This document shows, piece after piece, positions 6,940-16,795 of a stretch of DNA of 64,000 bases. The stretch lies in NCBI RefSeq assembly GCF_003860345.1, contig NZ_CP034179.1:3332001-3396000 (forward strand), read 5' to 3'. Each line of letters opens with the position of its first letter. Positions within the stretch are counted from its first letter, which is position 1. This stretch comes from Caenibius tardaugens NBRC 16725. Its GTDB lineage: Bacteria > Pseudomonadota > Alphaproteobacteria > Sphingomonadales > Sphingomonadaceae. A program made the position numbers and the translations under genes. Under the pieces are notes generated by a model. That model ran no database searches. It saw only the letters and a program-made list of their open reading frames with translations, and was not told the DNA's origin.

Positions 6940-9760
6940 CCCAGTTCTTTCCAGTTCCGATTTCCACTCCGAGCGGCACGTCCAGCCTGATGGCTGGCCC
7001 CGCTGCATCGTTCATCACGCGCGCGATCACGGGGCGTGCCGCATCCACATCGTTTTCGGGCAGTTCGAAGACGAGTTCGTCGTGAACCTGCAGCAACATG
7101 CGTATGTGGCCAAGTCCTGCGGCACGGAGTTCAGGCATCATGCGGGCCATGGCACGCTTGATGATATCGGCGCAGGTGCCCTGAATCGGGGCATTGATTG
7201 CCGCGCGTTCGCTGCCCTGCCGTTCTGCCTGATTTTTTGCATTGATCCGGGGGAACCAGGTCTTTCGGCCGAACAGCGTTTCCGAGTACCCGCATTCGCG
7301 CACCTGTTCGAGCGTGGCGACGATATAGCGCTGAATGCCCGGGAAACGTTCGAAATAGCGGTCGATCATCGCCTGCGCCTCATCCGCCTCCACGCCGAGC
7401 CGGCTGGCCAGGCCCCAGCGCGAAATGCCGTAAAGAATGGCGAAATTGATCGTTTTGGCCCGTGCACGGGTATCCCGATCGACCATGCCGAACATTTCTT
7501 CGGCTGTGCGGGCGTGAATATCCTCGCCCTTGGCGAAGGCGTCCTTCAGCGAAGGGACATCGGCCATGTGCGCGGCAAGGCGCAGTTCGATCTGGCTGTA
7601 GTCGGCAGCCAGCAGAACATTGCCCGGTTCGGCAACGAAGGCTTCGCGAATGCGGCGCCCGATCTCCGTTCGTGCGGGGATATTCTGAAGATTGGGATCG
7701 GTTGACGACAAGCGCCCGGTTTGGGCCCCGACCAGACTGTAACTCGTATGCACGCGCCCGGTTGCGGGATTGATCGCTGCCTGCAGGGCATCGGTATAGG
7801 TCGACTTGAGCTTGGCCAACTGACGCCAGTCGAGCACTTTTGTCGCAATTTCGGCGCCCTGGCCCGCCAGCTTTTCCAGAACGGACTGATCGGTCGAATA
7901 TTGTCCGCTCTTGCCCTTGCGTCCGCCCTTGTAACCGAGTCTGTCGAACAGCACGTCGCCAAGCTGCTTCGGGCTGCCGATTGTGAACTCGCTGCCGGCC
8001 AATGCGTGGATTTCCTTTTCCAGCCCGCCAATACGCTCTGCAAATTCGCTGGAAAGCCGCGCAAGTTGTTCGCGATCGACCTTGATTCCATGTCGTTCCA
8101 TCTGCGCCAGAACCGGGATCAGAGGGCGGTCGACCCGTTCATAGATACGGGTTCCGCCTTCATCGTGAAGCTGGTTGCCAAGGATGCTATGCAGGCGCCA
8201 GGTAACGTCGGCGTCTTCCGCAGCATATTCCGTCGCGCGGTCGAGGGGGACTTCAGCGAAGGAGATGGCGCTTCTCCCGGTACCGCAAACGTCCTTGAAC
8301 TTGATTGTTGTATGGCCAAGGTGGCGTTCGGCCTGCTCGTCCATGCCATGCCCGCCGCCGATGCCCTCTTCGGAACGCCCGGCATTGAGAGCGAAGCTCA
8401 TCGCCATAGTGTCATCCACCGGGAAGACGGTGATGCCATAACGGGCCAGAACATTGAGGTCGTACTTTATGTTCTGGCCGATTTTCAGGACCGTATCGCT
8501 TTCCAGCAGGGGTTTCAGCCGCGCGAGTGCAACGTCGAGCGGGATTTGCTGCGGCTTCTCCGCAAACATGTCGGTGCCGCCATGGCCGAGCGGGATATAG
8601 CACGCGTCGTTGGGGCCAAGGGCAAGGCTGACACCGGTCAGATCTGCCTGCATGGCGTCGAGCGCGCTGGTTTCCGTGTCTACGGCCACGGATCGTGTCG
8701 CAAAGGCGCGGGCGAGGAATGCATCCAGTTCCGGCAAGGATTGTATGCAGGTGTAGAGTGACCGATCGACCGGGGGCATGACAGGCGCTTCCTGCCTGTC
8801 GCCTGCGGAAGCTGCGCGGGTTGGCGCCGAATCAACACCACCCGTGGCTGCAGGTGCTGGCGGAGAAGTGCCTTCCGTGGCGTCGATTCGGCGCAAAAGA
8901 CTGGAAAAGCCGTGTGTCCTCAGAAAATCGGCGAGTGGTGCGGGTGGGATTTCGGTGAGGCGGAAGCTTTCGAGCGGCAGGGGCAGGGCGCAATCCTGCT
9001 TCAGTTCGACAAGCAAACGACTGAGTCGCGCCATATCCGCTTCATCAAGCAGTCGTTCGCGCATTTTCGAGGGTTTCATGGTCTCGGCCGCCGCCAGCGC
9101 GCTTTCGAGATCGCCATAATCTTGAATGAGTTTGGTTGCCGTCTTGGGGCCAACGCCCCGGATTCCCGGCACATTGTCGACCGAATCGCCCATAAGTGCG
9201 AGCACGTCGCCCACCAGTTCCGGCTGAACACCGAACTTTTCCACAACCTCCGCCACGTCGATTCGCTGGTTTTTCATCGTATCAAGCATGTCGATGTAGC
9301 CGCCGCCCGCACTCGGTCCGACGAGTTGCATGAGGTCTTTATCGGACGAAACGATGGTTACATCCCAACCCTGACGGGCTGCTTCGCGGGCATAGGATGC
9401 GATCATGTCATCGGCTTCCAGTCCTTCTTCCTCGATGCAGGAAAGGCTGAAGGCGCGTGTTGCGTCCCGAATCAACGGAAACTGGGGGACAAGGTCTTCC
9501 GGGGCGGGGGGACGGTTGGCCTTGTATGCATCGTAGAGTTCGTTGCGAAACGATGTGCCGGACTTGTCGAGAATCACGGCGAGATGGGTTGGACCGTCCG
9601 CTTGATGCAGGTCTTTGGCCAGTTTCCACAGCATTGTGGTGTAGCCGTACACGGCACCCACAGGCGTTCCTTCCGGGTTGGTGAGCGGCGGAAGGCGATG
9701 ATACGCACGGAAAATATAGGAGGATCCGTCGACGAGATAGAGATGCTGTTTTTCGGCCAT
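6926..9760 (-). CDS. polA: DNA polymerase I
   Basis: The 944-residue enzyme fills gaps and removes RNA primers in replication and repair. The 5'-3' exonuclease domain (about 1-290) starts LYLVDGSSYIFRAYH; the 3'-5' exonuclease domain retains the DTE motif (VAVDTETSALD), so proofreading should be active; the polymerase domain shows motif A DYSQIELR, the O-helix region and motif C VHDELVFE. The start is the Met of MAEKQHLYLVDG, which matches the family N-terminus; an in-frame Met 18 codons upstream adds sequence not expected in the family. The downstream sensor kinase gene overlaps its last codons. Confidence 0.97.
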   Translation of the reverse strand: MAEKQHLYLVDGSSYIFRAYHRLPPLTNPEGTPVGAVYGYTTMLWKLAKDLHQADGPTHLAVILDKSGTSFRNELYDAYKANRPPAPEDLVPQFPLIRDATRAFSLSCIEEEGLEADDMIASYAREAARQGWDVTIVSSDKDLMQLVGPSAGGGYIDMLDTMKNQRIDVAEVVEKFGVQPELVGDVLALMGDSVDNVPGIRGVGPKTATKLIQDYGDLESALAAAETMKPSKMRERLLDEADMARLSRLLVELKQDCALPLPLESFRLTEIPPAPLADFLRTHGFSSLLRRIDATEGTSPPAPAATGGVDSAPTRAASAGDRQEAPVMPPVDRSLYTCIQSLPELDAFLARAFATRSVAVDTETSALDAMQADLTGVSLALGPNDACYIPLGHGGTDMFAEKPQQIPLDVALARLKPLLESDTVLKIGQNIKYDLNVLARYGITVFPVDDTMAMSFALNAGRSEEGIGGGHGMDEQAERHLGHTTIKFKDVCGTGRSAISFAEVPLDRATEYAAEDADVTWRLHSILGNQLHDEGGTRIYERVDRPLIPVLAQMERHGIKVDREQLARLSSEFAERIGGLEKEIHALAGSEFTIGSPKQLGDVLFDRLGYKGGRKGKSGQYSTDQSVLEKLAGQGAEIATKVLDWRQLAKLKSTYTDALQAAINPATGRVHTSYSLVGAQTGRLSSTDPNLQNIPARTEIGRRIREAFVAEPGNVLLAADYSQIELRLAAHMADVPSLKDAFAKGEDIHARTAEEMFGMVDRDTRARAKTINFAILYGISRWGLASRLGVEADEAQAMIDRYFERFPGIQRYIVATLEQVRECGYSETLFGRKTWFPRINAKNQAERQGSERAAINAPIQGTCADIIKRAMARMMPELRAAGLGHIRMLLQVHDELVFELPENDVDAARPVIARVMNDAAGPAIRLDVPLGVEIGTGKNWDAAH

Positions 9761-10040
9761 GGAGGCTTCGTAGCAGCGCCTTGCCGTCGGGTCAGCCGGT
9801 TTTGGCCCGGACATTCCGGGGCGATTGCAGCGTCATGAAAATGTCTCATTTTTGCTGCATCGCCGGAGGCAGCCTAGGCGCGGAATACCGAAATGAAAAA
9901 TGCGCTTGCCGCGAACACGCTTGCATAGTGTTTGATTGGCTATTATTTGTGCGCCCGAAGTCTGCCCCTCGGGGTAGGCTTTACGTGCGGTACGAATAAT
10001 GCCTCACGTATTCCACTCGCTGTTCAAGGATTGCTATAAC

Positions 10041-10358
10041 ATGCGCAAGATCGTTCTCGCTGCCGCTGCTGCTGCTGGTGCACTGACCCTCGCGGCTTGC
10101 TCGGAAAAGACCGAAGAAGCTGCAACCGAAACCGCTGACTCGGCTCTGGCTGATGCAGAAGCTGCTGCTGACACGGCTGCTGACGCTGCTGCAACCGCAA
10201 CCGACGCTGCTGCAACTGCAACCGACGCTGCTGCTGATGCAGCTGCTGCTCCGGCTGCTGACGCTGCTGCTGCTGCTGGTGCTGCTGCTGACTCGGCCAA
10301 GGCTGCTGCTGGTGCGGCAACCGACGCTGCTGCTGCTGCCAAGAAGGCAGCCGAGTGA
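10041..10358 (+). CDS. Small alanine-rich lipoprotein
   Basis: A 105-residue protein with a signal peptide and lipobox (MRKIVLAAAAAAGALTLAACSE; lipidated Cys at 20) followed by an almost pure Ala/Asp/Thr sequence with heptad-like spacing (ATATDAAATATDAA...), probably a long amphipathic helix or coiled coil anchored to the envelope, reminiscent in layout of Lpp-like or entericidin-like lipoproteins. The gene is full of GCTGCTGCT codon runs, forming a microsatellite-like tract. I chose the ATG at 10041 because the lipoprotein signal begins there; an upstream Met adds 14 residues that would spoil it. A strong terminator follows. Confidence 0.82.
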   Translation: MRKIVLAAAAAAGALTLAACSEKTEEAATETADSALADAEAAADTAADAAATATDAAATATDAAADAAAAPAADAAAAAGAAADSAKAAAGAATDAAAAAKKAAE

Positions 10359-10385
10359 TCTTCTGATCCATTCGGAAAACGGAAA

Positions 10386-10415
10386 GGGCGTGACCTCAGG
10401 GTCGCGCCCTTTTTG
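10386..10415 (+). terminator. Intrinsic terminator after the alanine-rich lipoprotein gene
   Basis: GGGCGTGACC and GGTCGCGCCC form a stem with a TCA loop followed by TTTTTG, 28 bp after the stop codon. Confidence 0.85.
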
Positions 10416-10668
10416 TATGCGCGCGCCACAGGCGGGCGATGATGAGTGGCTGTGGCACCGGTGCAGGCCGGTTGTATCGGATTGCATCCCCGGATCTTCG
10501 CGCCGGCCGCATGGATTTGTGGGGACATTCTTGCCTGTGCGCCAAGGCGCGCCGCACCGCCGAAGCGACGCGAACAGTCGCTATTTTACGCTTTTAGCCT
10601 GAGACACCCTCCAGGAAGGCTGCTCTTGCGGTTTATCCCGCGGTTATACGGGATGATGGAAAGGTGAG

Positions 10669-10689
10669 GAGGCGGCCTTGTGCCGCCTC
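10669..10689 (-). terminator. Hairpin after the beta-lactamase-like gene
   Basis: GAGGCGGC pairs with GCCGCCTC around a five-base loop, 18 bp beyond the stop codon of the minus-strand gene. The T content after it is weak on the minus strand, so termination is likely but not certain. Confidence 0.45.
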
Positions 10690-10707
10690 TCCTTCCTTTC
10701 GCTCCAA

Positions 10708-11721
10708 TCAATAGCGCGCGTTGACCCAGCTTTTGCTGTCGTTCGCGGGATTGGTGGAATAGCCATCGTAGATCGCCCGGGCGATTTGCGCGATGCGTTC
10801 TTCCCGGGCCAAGCGCGTGCCCTGGCCGGTCACATAGATCGCAACCGCATACGTGCGGCCATCCGGCCCGCTGATGATGCCGATATCGCTCGAGGTGTTA
10901 TTCAGCGAACCGGTTTTGTGCGCAACCTGTACGCCGACCGGAAGCAGGGCGGGGATGCGGCGTTTGCCGGTGACGCAACGTTCCATCGCGCTCATGATTA
11001 CACGGCGGCTTGACGCGCTCAGCCAGCGGCCCTGATGCAGCCCGCTGAGGAGTTGGACCATGGCGCGGGGCGTGGCGCTGTCGCGTTGGTCAATATGCGA
11101 GGCGGGATCGAATTCGCCGTCGTCACGCACGAGGGTCGCGATATCGCGATCGATACGGAAATCGTTGATGCCCGCATTGCGCATCCAGCGATTGACCGCA
11201 GCCGGCCCCCCTATCGCGGCCAGCAAGGCGTCCGTCGCAGGGTTGGAACTGCGCGTAATCATCAGATCGATCAACTGGCTGGCAGACATATAGGTGCTTT
11301 TCCGCACCGGTGCGATTGCGCTGGAAAATCGCGGCGATGCCACCGCCACGAGCAAGGGAAACTCGCTCGACAGGCTCCATTTGCCCTTGTCCACGCCATC
11401 CAGAAAGGTTGCGGCAATCGCAACCTTGCTGGTGCTCGCCATGGGAAAGCGTTGGTCGCCAAGAATGGCGATTTCCCGCCCGCTCGACAGATCGACTGCG
11501 GCAACCCCAATGCGCCCTTTCGAGCCATCGGCGTAGCGCGCGACCTGTGCTTCCAGAGGATTGGCGTATTTTTGCTGGAAATCGCGAGGAGCGCGAAGCT
11601 CCGTCCCCAGAACCGCGTCGAAATTCGACGTATAATCCTGCGCGCTCGCCTGCATGGGCTGGGAGACCATCAGGCCTAGCCCCAGTGCCATGACAACGCG
11701 CCTCACTGCCCTGTGCATCAT
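10708..11721 (-). CDS. Class A beta-lactamase homologue lacking Glu166
   Basis: A 337-residue exported serine hydrolase with a signal peptide ending ASA. Class A landmarks are S96-x-x-K99 (STSK), SSN at 158-160 in place of SDN, and KTG at 269-271. The segment DRDIATLV (191-198) aligns with DRxEPxLN of TEM and CTX-M enzymes, putting Ile194 where the deacylating Glu166 and Val198 where Asn170 should be; the following omega-loop is about eight residues longer before RDSATPRAM. Without Glu166 normal class A enzymes acylate but do not release penicillins, so this may be a slow or different hydrolase, or use another residue such as the Glu in DGEFD. Periplasmic. Confidence 0.85.
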   Translation of the reverse strand: MMHRAVRRVVMALGLGLMVSQPMQASAQDYTSNFDAVLGTELRAPRDFQQKYANPLEAQVARYADGSKGRIGVAAVDLSSGREIAILGDQRFPMASTSKVAIAATFLDGVDKGKWSLSSEFPLLVAVASPRFSSAIAPVRKSTYMSASQLIDLMITRSSNPATDALLAAIGGPAAVNRWMRNAGINDFRIDRDIATLVRDDGEFDPASHIDQRDSATPRAMVQLLSGLHQGRWLSASSRRVIMSAMERCVTGKRRIPALLPVGVQVAHKTGSLNNTSSDIGIISGPDGRTYAVAIYVTGQGTRLAREERIAQIARAIYDGYSTNPANDSKSWVNARY

Positions 11722-11871
11722 TGTATAATCTTACCCGTCCGTCCTGAACGTAAACATAACGGATTTGCTCACACGCGGAAACAGTATGGGCGATGAACCG
11801 AGTCTATACATGCGATGAGACGAGTACTGATGGCGATGTGGCGTGATCTTTTTACATTTTCGACAAAAAAA

Positions 11872-11897
11872 GGGCCGGGAGAGCGATCTCCCGGCCC
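11872..11897 (-). terminator. Terminator of the groESL operon
   Basis: GGGCCGGGAGA and TCTCCCGGCCC form a strong stem followed on the minus strand by seven T residues. A-rich and T-rich flanks on both sides make it potentially bidirectional. Confidence 0.9.
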
Positions 11898-11919
11898 GAT
11901 TTTTTGCCTTGGGGTGGGC

Positions 11920-13575
<1,656 letters not shown>

Positions 13576-13610
13576 TCAAATGTTATGAATGGGATAAAAA
13601 GAAAGTAGAA

Positions 13611-13898
13611 TCAGGCGATTACGCCGAGAATATCGCTTTCTTTCATGATCAGAAGGTCTTCACCGTCAATCTTGACTTCGGTGCCCGACCACTTGCCGAA
13701 AAGCACGCGATCGCCAGCCTTGACGTCGAGCGGGGTAACCTTGCCATCATCGGCGCGGGCGCCGGTGCCAACGGCGACGATTTCGCCTTCGCTCGGCTTT
13801 TCCTTGGCACTGTCAGGAATGATAATGCCGCCGGCGGTCTTTTCGTCAGCTTCGATGCGACGGACGAGAACGCGGTCGTGCAACGGACGGAATGCCAT
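13611..13898 (-). CDS. groES: Co-chaperonin GroES (10 kDa)
   Basis: The 95-residue cap of the GroEL chamber. It starts [18 protein letters not shown] and holds the mobile loop near [16 protein letters not shown] and the conserved [15 protein letters not shown]. The ATG chosen follows a GGAAGAGG Shine-Dalgarno region; a longer open frame upstream crosses the CIRCE operator and is not real. First gene of groES-groEL. Confidence 0.98.
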   Translation of the reverse strand: MAFRPLHDRVLVRRIEADEKTAGGIIIPDSAKEKPSEGEIVAVGTGARADDGKVTPLDVKAGDRVLFGKWSGTEVKIDGEDLLIMKESDILGVIA

Positions 13899-13932
13899 GT
13901 TTATGACCTCTTCCAAAAAGGGTTGACTGTGA

Positions 13933-13959
13933 TTAGCACTCCCTCTTCGAGAGTGCCAG
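13933..13959 (-). promoter_or_regulatory. CIRCE operator (HrcA site) before groES
   Basis: TTAGCACTC and GAGTGCCAG flank exactly nine bases, matching the CIRCE consensus TTAGCACTC-N9-GAGTGCTAA at 16 of 18 positions. HrcA is expected to repress the operon here. Confidence 0.9.
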
Positions 13960-13967
13960 CGGCCGCC

Positions 13968-13996
13968 ATATGGGGCCAGCACTTCACACCGTCAAG
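13968..13996 (-). promoter_or_regulatory. Sigma-32 (RpoH) type groES promoter
   Basis: On the minus strand CTTGAC and CCCCATAT are separated by 15 bp, matching the heat-shock sigma factor consensus (CTTGAA, CCCCATNT). It lies immediately upstream of CIRCE, so the transcript starts near or inside the HrcA site. Confidence 0.8.
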
Positions 13997-14015
13997 TTGT
14001 GACCATGAAGATTTT

Positions 14016-15401
14016 TTATGGCAGTTGCGCGACAAGGTTCAGCCGTTCGCGACCATGCCAACGATAGAGCAGCAGCACCGCGACAACGGCCAAACCGATG
14101 GCGAACCCGAACCACACGCCAGCCCCCCTGAGCGGTGTGTGGAACGCCAGCCAGAGCGCGCTGCCCATACCGGGTAGCCAGTATCCGAATATGGCGATCG
14201 CCATCGGCACTTTGGTATCCTGCAGCCCACGCAGCGCGCCTGCCACTACGGCCTGTGTGCCATCAAACAACTGGAACAGCGCGCCGATCGCAAGATATTG
14301 TACGGCCAGCGATACCAGAACGGCATTGGCCGGGGCGTGAATGTCAACATAGGCCGAAATGACCAGCCTGGGCGCGAACAGCAGCAAACAGGCGGTGACG
14401 ACTGAAAAGAGCACGCAGACCATGATCGCCGCCCGTCCGGCATGGCCGATTGCCGCCCGGTTGCCTGCACCGAAATGATAGCCGACACGGATTGTTGCCG
14501 CCTGACCGACGCCGAAAGGAATCTGGAAAGCAAAGGCCGCGATCTGCAGGGCGATGGTGTGGCTGGCAAGTTCGGCCTTACCAATCCAGCCCATCAGCAA
14601 TGCGGCACTGCTGAACAGTCCGGCTTCCGCCAGAATGGTCCCCGCGATCGGAAGGCCGATCAGTGTGATTTCCTTCAATCGCTTTGTTTCCGGCCGCCAG
14701 AAGCGGCCAAACAGGTAGTAACGGCGAAAACGGCGATCCGCGCACACAACCCCAAGGTAGGCGAGGAACATGCAGACGGAAGTGACGACACTGGCCACGG
14801 CCGAGCCATTAAGCCCCATCGCGGGTACGCCGAAACCGCCGAAGACAAACACCCAGTTGGCCAGAATGTTGACGCCGATTGCCGCTGCGGTGATCAGGGT
14901 GGCAAATATCGGCCTGCCCATGGCCGCGACAAAGGTACGCAGCACATTGGCCATGATCATGGGGATCATACCCCACATGAGAACCCTGAGAAATCCGCCT
15001 GCGAGTTCTGAAATAACCGGGTCCTGCCCGCTTGCCGCGAGCAACGCGCCACCGAAACCGCAAATTGCCATGCCGAACAGGCCGGACAGGACCGCCAGCC
15101 ACAAAGCCATGCGGACGCTGCGCCGGATTTCGCGCACGGCGTGGCGGCCCTTGCCCAGTTCTGCCGCAATCAACGGGGCGACCGCGCCGGTAAGGCCGGA
15201 AAAGGCCCACATCAGCAAGCCGAACAGCGAAATGGAAAGACTGGCAGCCGCAAGCGCATCCTGCCCCAACCGGGCAACGAAAATGACATCAACTGCATGG
15301 ACGGCCATCTGCAGGAGATTGGCCGCCGCGAGGGGTGCTGCGAGCAGCAGCGTCGCCTTCAGTTCACCGGCAAAGGAAGAGGGTTGGGCTGCAGCAGACA
15401 T
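14016..15401 (-). CDS. MATE-family multidrug efflux transporter
   Basis: A 461-residue inner-membrane protein with about twelve hydrophobic helices in two halves, starting ELKATLLLAAPLAAANLLQMAVHAVDVIFVARLG as in NorM-type Na+ or H+ antiporters that export cationic drugs. I start at the Met of MSAAAQPSSF; another Met eight codons upstream (15425) is equally possible, and neither has a clear Shine-Dalgarno. The much longer open frame reaching 15749 overlaps the divergent cytochrome gene and is rejected. It is divergently placed from that gene and ends just before the groES promoter. Confidence 0.92.
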   Translation of the reverse strand: MSAAAQPSSFAGELKATLLLAAPLAAANLLQMAVHAVDVIFVARLGQDALAAASLSISLFGLLMWAFSGLTGAVAPLIAAELGKGRHAVREIRRSVRMALWLAVLSGLFGMAICGFGGALLAASGQDPVISELAGGFLRVLMWGMIPMIMANVLRTFVAAMGRPIFATLITAAAIGVNILANWVFVFGGFGVPAMGLNGSAVASVVTSVCMFLAYLGVVCADRRFRRYYLFGRFWRPETKRLKEITLIGLPIAGTILAEAGLFSSAALLMGWIGKAELASHTIALQIAAFAFQIPFGVGQAATIRVGYHFGAGNRAAIGHAGRAAIMVCVLFSVVTACLLLFAPRLVISAYVDIHAPANAVLVSLAVQYLAIGALFQLFDGTQAVVAGALRGLQDTKVPMAIAIFGYWLPGMGSALWLAFHTPLRGAGVWFGFAIGLAVVAVLLLYRWHGRERLNLVAQLP

Positions 15402-15519
15402 AAGGCGGGCGCGATAGGCCAGCATCGGGGCAGGGGGAAGGGAATAGTTGCGCGCGAGGCCACGGCTGATAAGCGACTGATCTGCACGCTTTATGGGATT
15501 TTGCAGTATGGGGATGCCA

Positions 15520-15951
15520 ATGCGCAGGATATTGGGGACGATCGGTTTGTTTTCGGTGGCGCTCACGGGATGTGGTGGAGCCGGGGACAATGCGACTGAC
15601 GTGGCAGCGCAGGGCAATGACGAAACCGCTACGGACGTCTCCGCTCCTGAACAGGCCGGTATTACGCCGCCACCGGCATTCGCGCAGTGCCGCAGCTGCC
15701 ATTCCAGCGAACCCGGGAAACATTTGATCGGCCCTTCGCTTGCAGGCATTTACGGTACGAAGGCAGGGGATGTCGCCGGTTTCAACTTCAGTCCTGCGCT
15801 GAAGGATTCCGGCCTCGTCTGGGACGATGCCACGCTGGATGCCTATATCAAGGCCCCGCGTCAGATCGTGCCCGGAACGCGCATGACCTATCCGGGTTTG
15901 AAGAATGATACCCAGCGCGCGCAAGTGGTGGCTTACCTCAAATCGATCTGA
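15520..15951 (+). CDS. Cytochrome c family lipoprotein
   Basis: A 143-residue exported class I cytochrome c. The N-terminus MRRILGTIGLFSVALTGCGG is a lipoprotein signal with the lipidated Cys after TG, then a short linker, then the haem attachment site CRSCH followed by a c2-like fold with HLIGPSLAGIYG and the axial Met in GTRMTYPG. It probably carries electrons at the periplasmic face of a membrane. I chose the third of several close Met codons (15493, 15508, 15514, 15520) because GGGG lies about eight bases upstream and the signal is then canonical. It is divergent from the MATE gene and 38 bp before the amidotransferase gene. Confidence 0.88.
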   Translation: MRRILGTIGLFSVALTGCGGAGDNATDVAAQGNDETATDVSAPEQAGITPPPAFAQCRSCHSSEPGKHLIGPSLAGIYGTKAGDVAGFNFSPALKDSGLVWDDATLDAYIKAPRQIVPGTRMTYPGLKNDTQRAQVVAYLKSI

Positions 15952-15989
15952 CGCCGGGATGCTGCCGCAATGAGAGTGAGGAGTCGCCC

Positions 15990-16691
15990 TTGAAACTTGG
16001 CATTCTCGAAGCCGGACGGCCGCCAGCCACGCTTTCCAGCTATGGCAGCTATGCTGACATGTTTCGTGATCTATTCGGTGCAAATACTTATGAATATAAG
16101 GTATTTGATGTTCAGTCGGGTGACTTTCCCGACGATGTGAGTGCATGTCCCGCCTATCTGGTGACCGGTTCCGCCTGCGGCGTCTATGACCACCTGCCAT
16201 GGATTCCACAGTTGATGGCGTTCTTGCGTAAAGCGAAGGGCAGCGCCGCTCTGGTGGGAATCTGTTTTGGCCATCAGATCATGGCGGAAGCTTTTGGTGG
16301 GAAGGTCATACGTTCCCCCAAGGGATGGGGCGCCGGTGCCCAGCGGTACGAGGTGTGGCGTCCGCAACCATGGACCGGCGCGCAGCGCGCGATAACCTTG
16401 CCAGCATCGCATCAGGATCAGGTCGTGGCCTTGCCCCCGGGGGCGGCGGTTGTCGCGGGCAACGGATTCGCGCCTTATGGCATGCTGGCCTATAGCGATC
16501 AGCCTGCCATATCCCTGCAATTGCATCCGGAATTCAGCCAAGATTATGCCGTGGCCCTGACCGAAATTAAACGTGGGCAAGGCATGCGTGATGAGGATGT
16601 CGACCATGCCCTCGTCACGCTCGATCAACCGCTCGATCGTGCGGTGGCCGCCGGATGGATTGGCACGTTTCTGGCTAATGCAGCGGCGTGA
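15990..16691 (+). CDS. Class I glutamine amidotransferase-like protein
   Basis: A 233-residue cytosolic protein consisting of a single GATase1 domain. The nucleophile elbow is GICFGHQ (C92), and the other triad residues are H179 and E181 in LQLHPEFS. No synthase domain is attached, so it may hydrolyse gamma-glutamyl compounds or act with a separate partner; GMP-synthase-like stand-alone amidotransferases are common and mostly uncharacterised. GAGTGAGGAG gives a good ribosome site before the ATG. Confidence 0.85.
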   Translation: MKLGILEAGRPPATLSSYGSYADMFRDLFGANTYEYKVFDVQSGDFPDDVSACPAYLVTGSACGVYDHLPWIPQLMAFLRKAKGSAALVGICFGHQIMAEAFGGKVIRSPKGWGAGAQRYEVWRPQPWTGAQRAITLPASHQDQVVALPPGAAVVAGNGFAPYGMLAYSDQPAISLQLHPEFSQDYAVALTEIKRGQGMRDEDVDHALVTLDQPLDRAVAAGWIGTFLANAAA

Positions 16692-16734
16692 ACTGTGCCT
16701 GCTCCGGCGTCGTGCGCGCGCGGCATGATCCTTC

Positions 16735-16762
16735 TTTACATTATTAGACCATGGTCTAACTT
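16735..16762 (+). promoter_or_regulatory. Promoter with palindromic operator before the SDR gene
   Basis: A perfect 16-bp palindrome TTAGACCATGGTCTAA occupies 16744-16759. It falls between TTTACA (16735-16740) and TAACTT (16757-16762), which could be -35 and -10 boxes 16 bp apart. Perfect palindromes of this size in the spacer are typical of TetR-family operators; no TetR gene lies nearby, so the regulator is unknown. Confidence 0.6.
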
Positions 16763-16795
16763 TCTCTTGTAAATTCAGATTTTCGGGAGAATGTG

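Larger units (their letters stand above)
10359..10707. other. Intergenic region between convergent genes
   Basis: This 349-bp gap holds the terminator at 10386-10415, a small hairpin ATCCCG...CGGGAT near 10635-10653 and the hairpin at 10669-10689. I see no gene, repeat or clear promoter in the remaining sequence. Confidence 0.6.

Noticed and set aside
10041-10358. Short tandem repeats considered as a CRISPR array or transposon end
   Set aside because: The repeats are codon-level GCT runs inside a lipoprotein gene, with no spacer pattern.
15402-15749. N-terminal extension of the MATE transporter
   Set aside because: It overlaps the start of the divergent cytochrome gene and contains no membrane-protein-like sequence.
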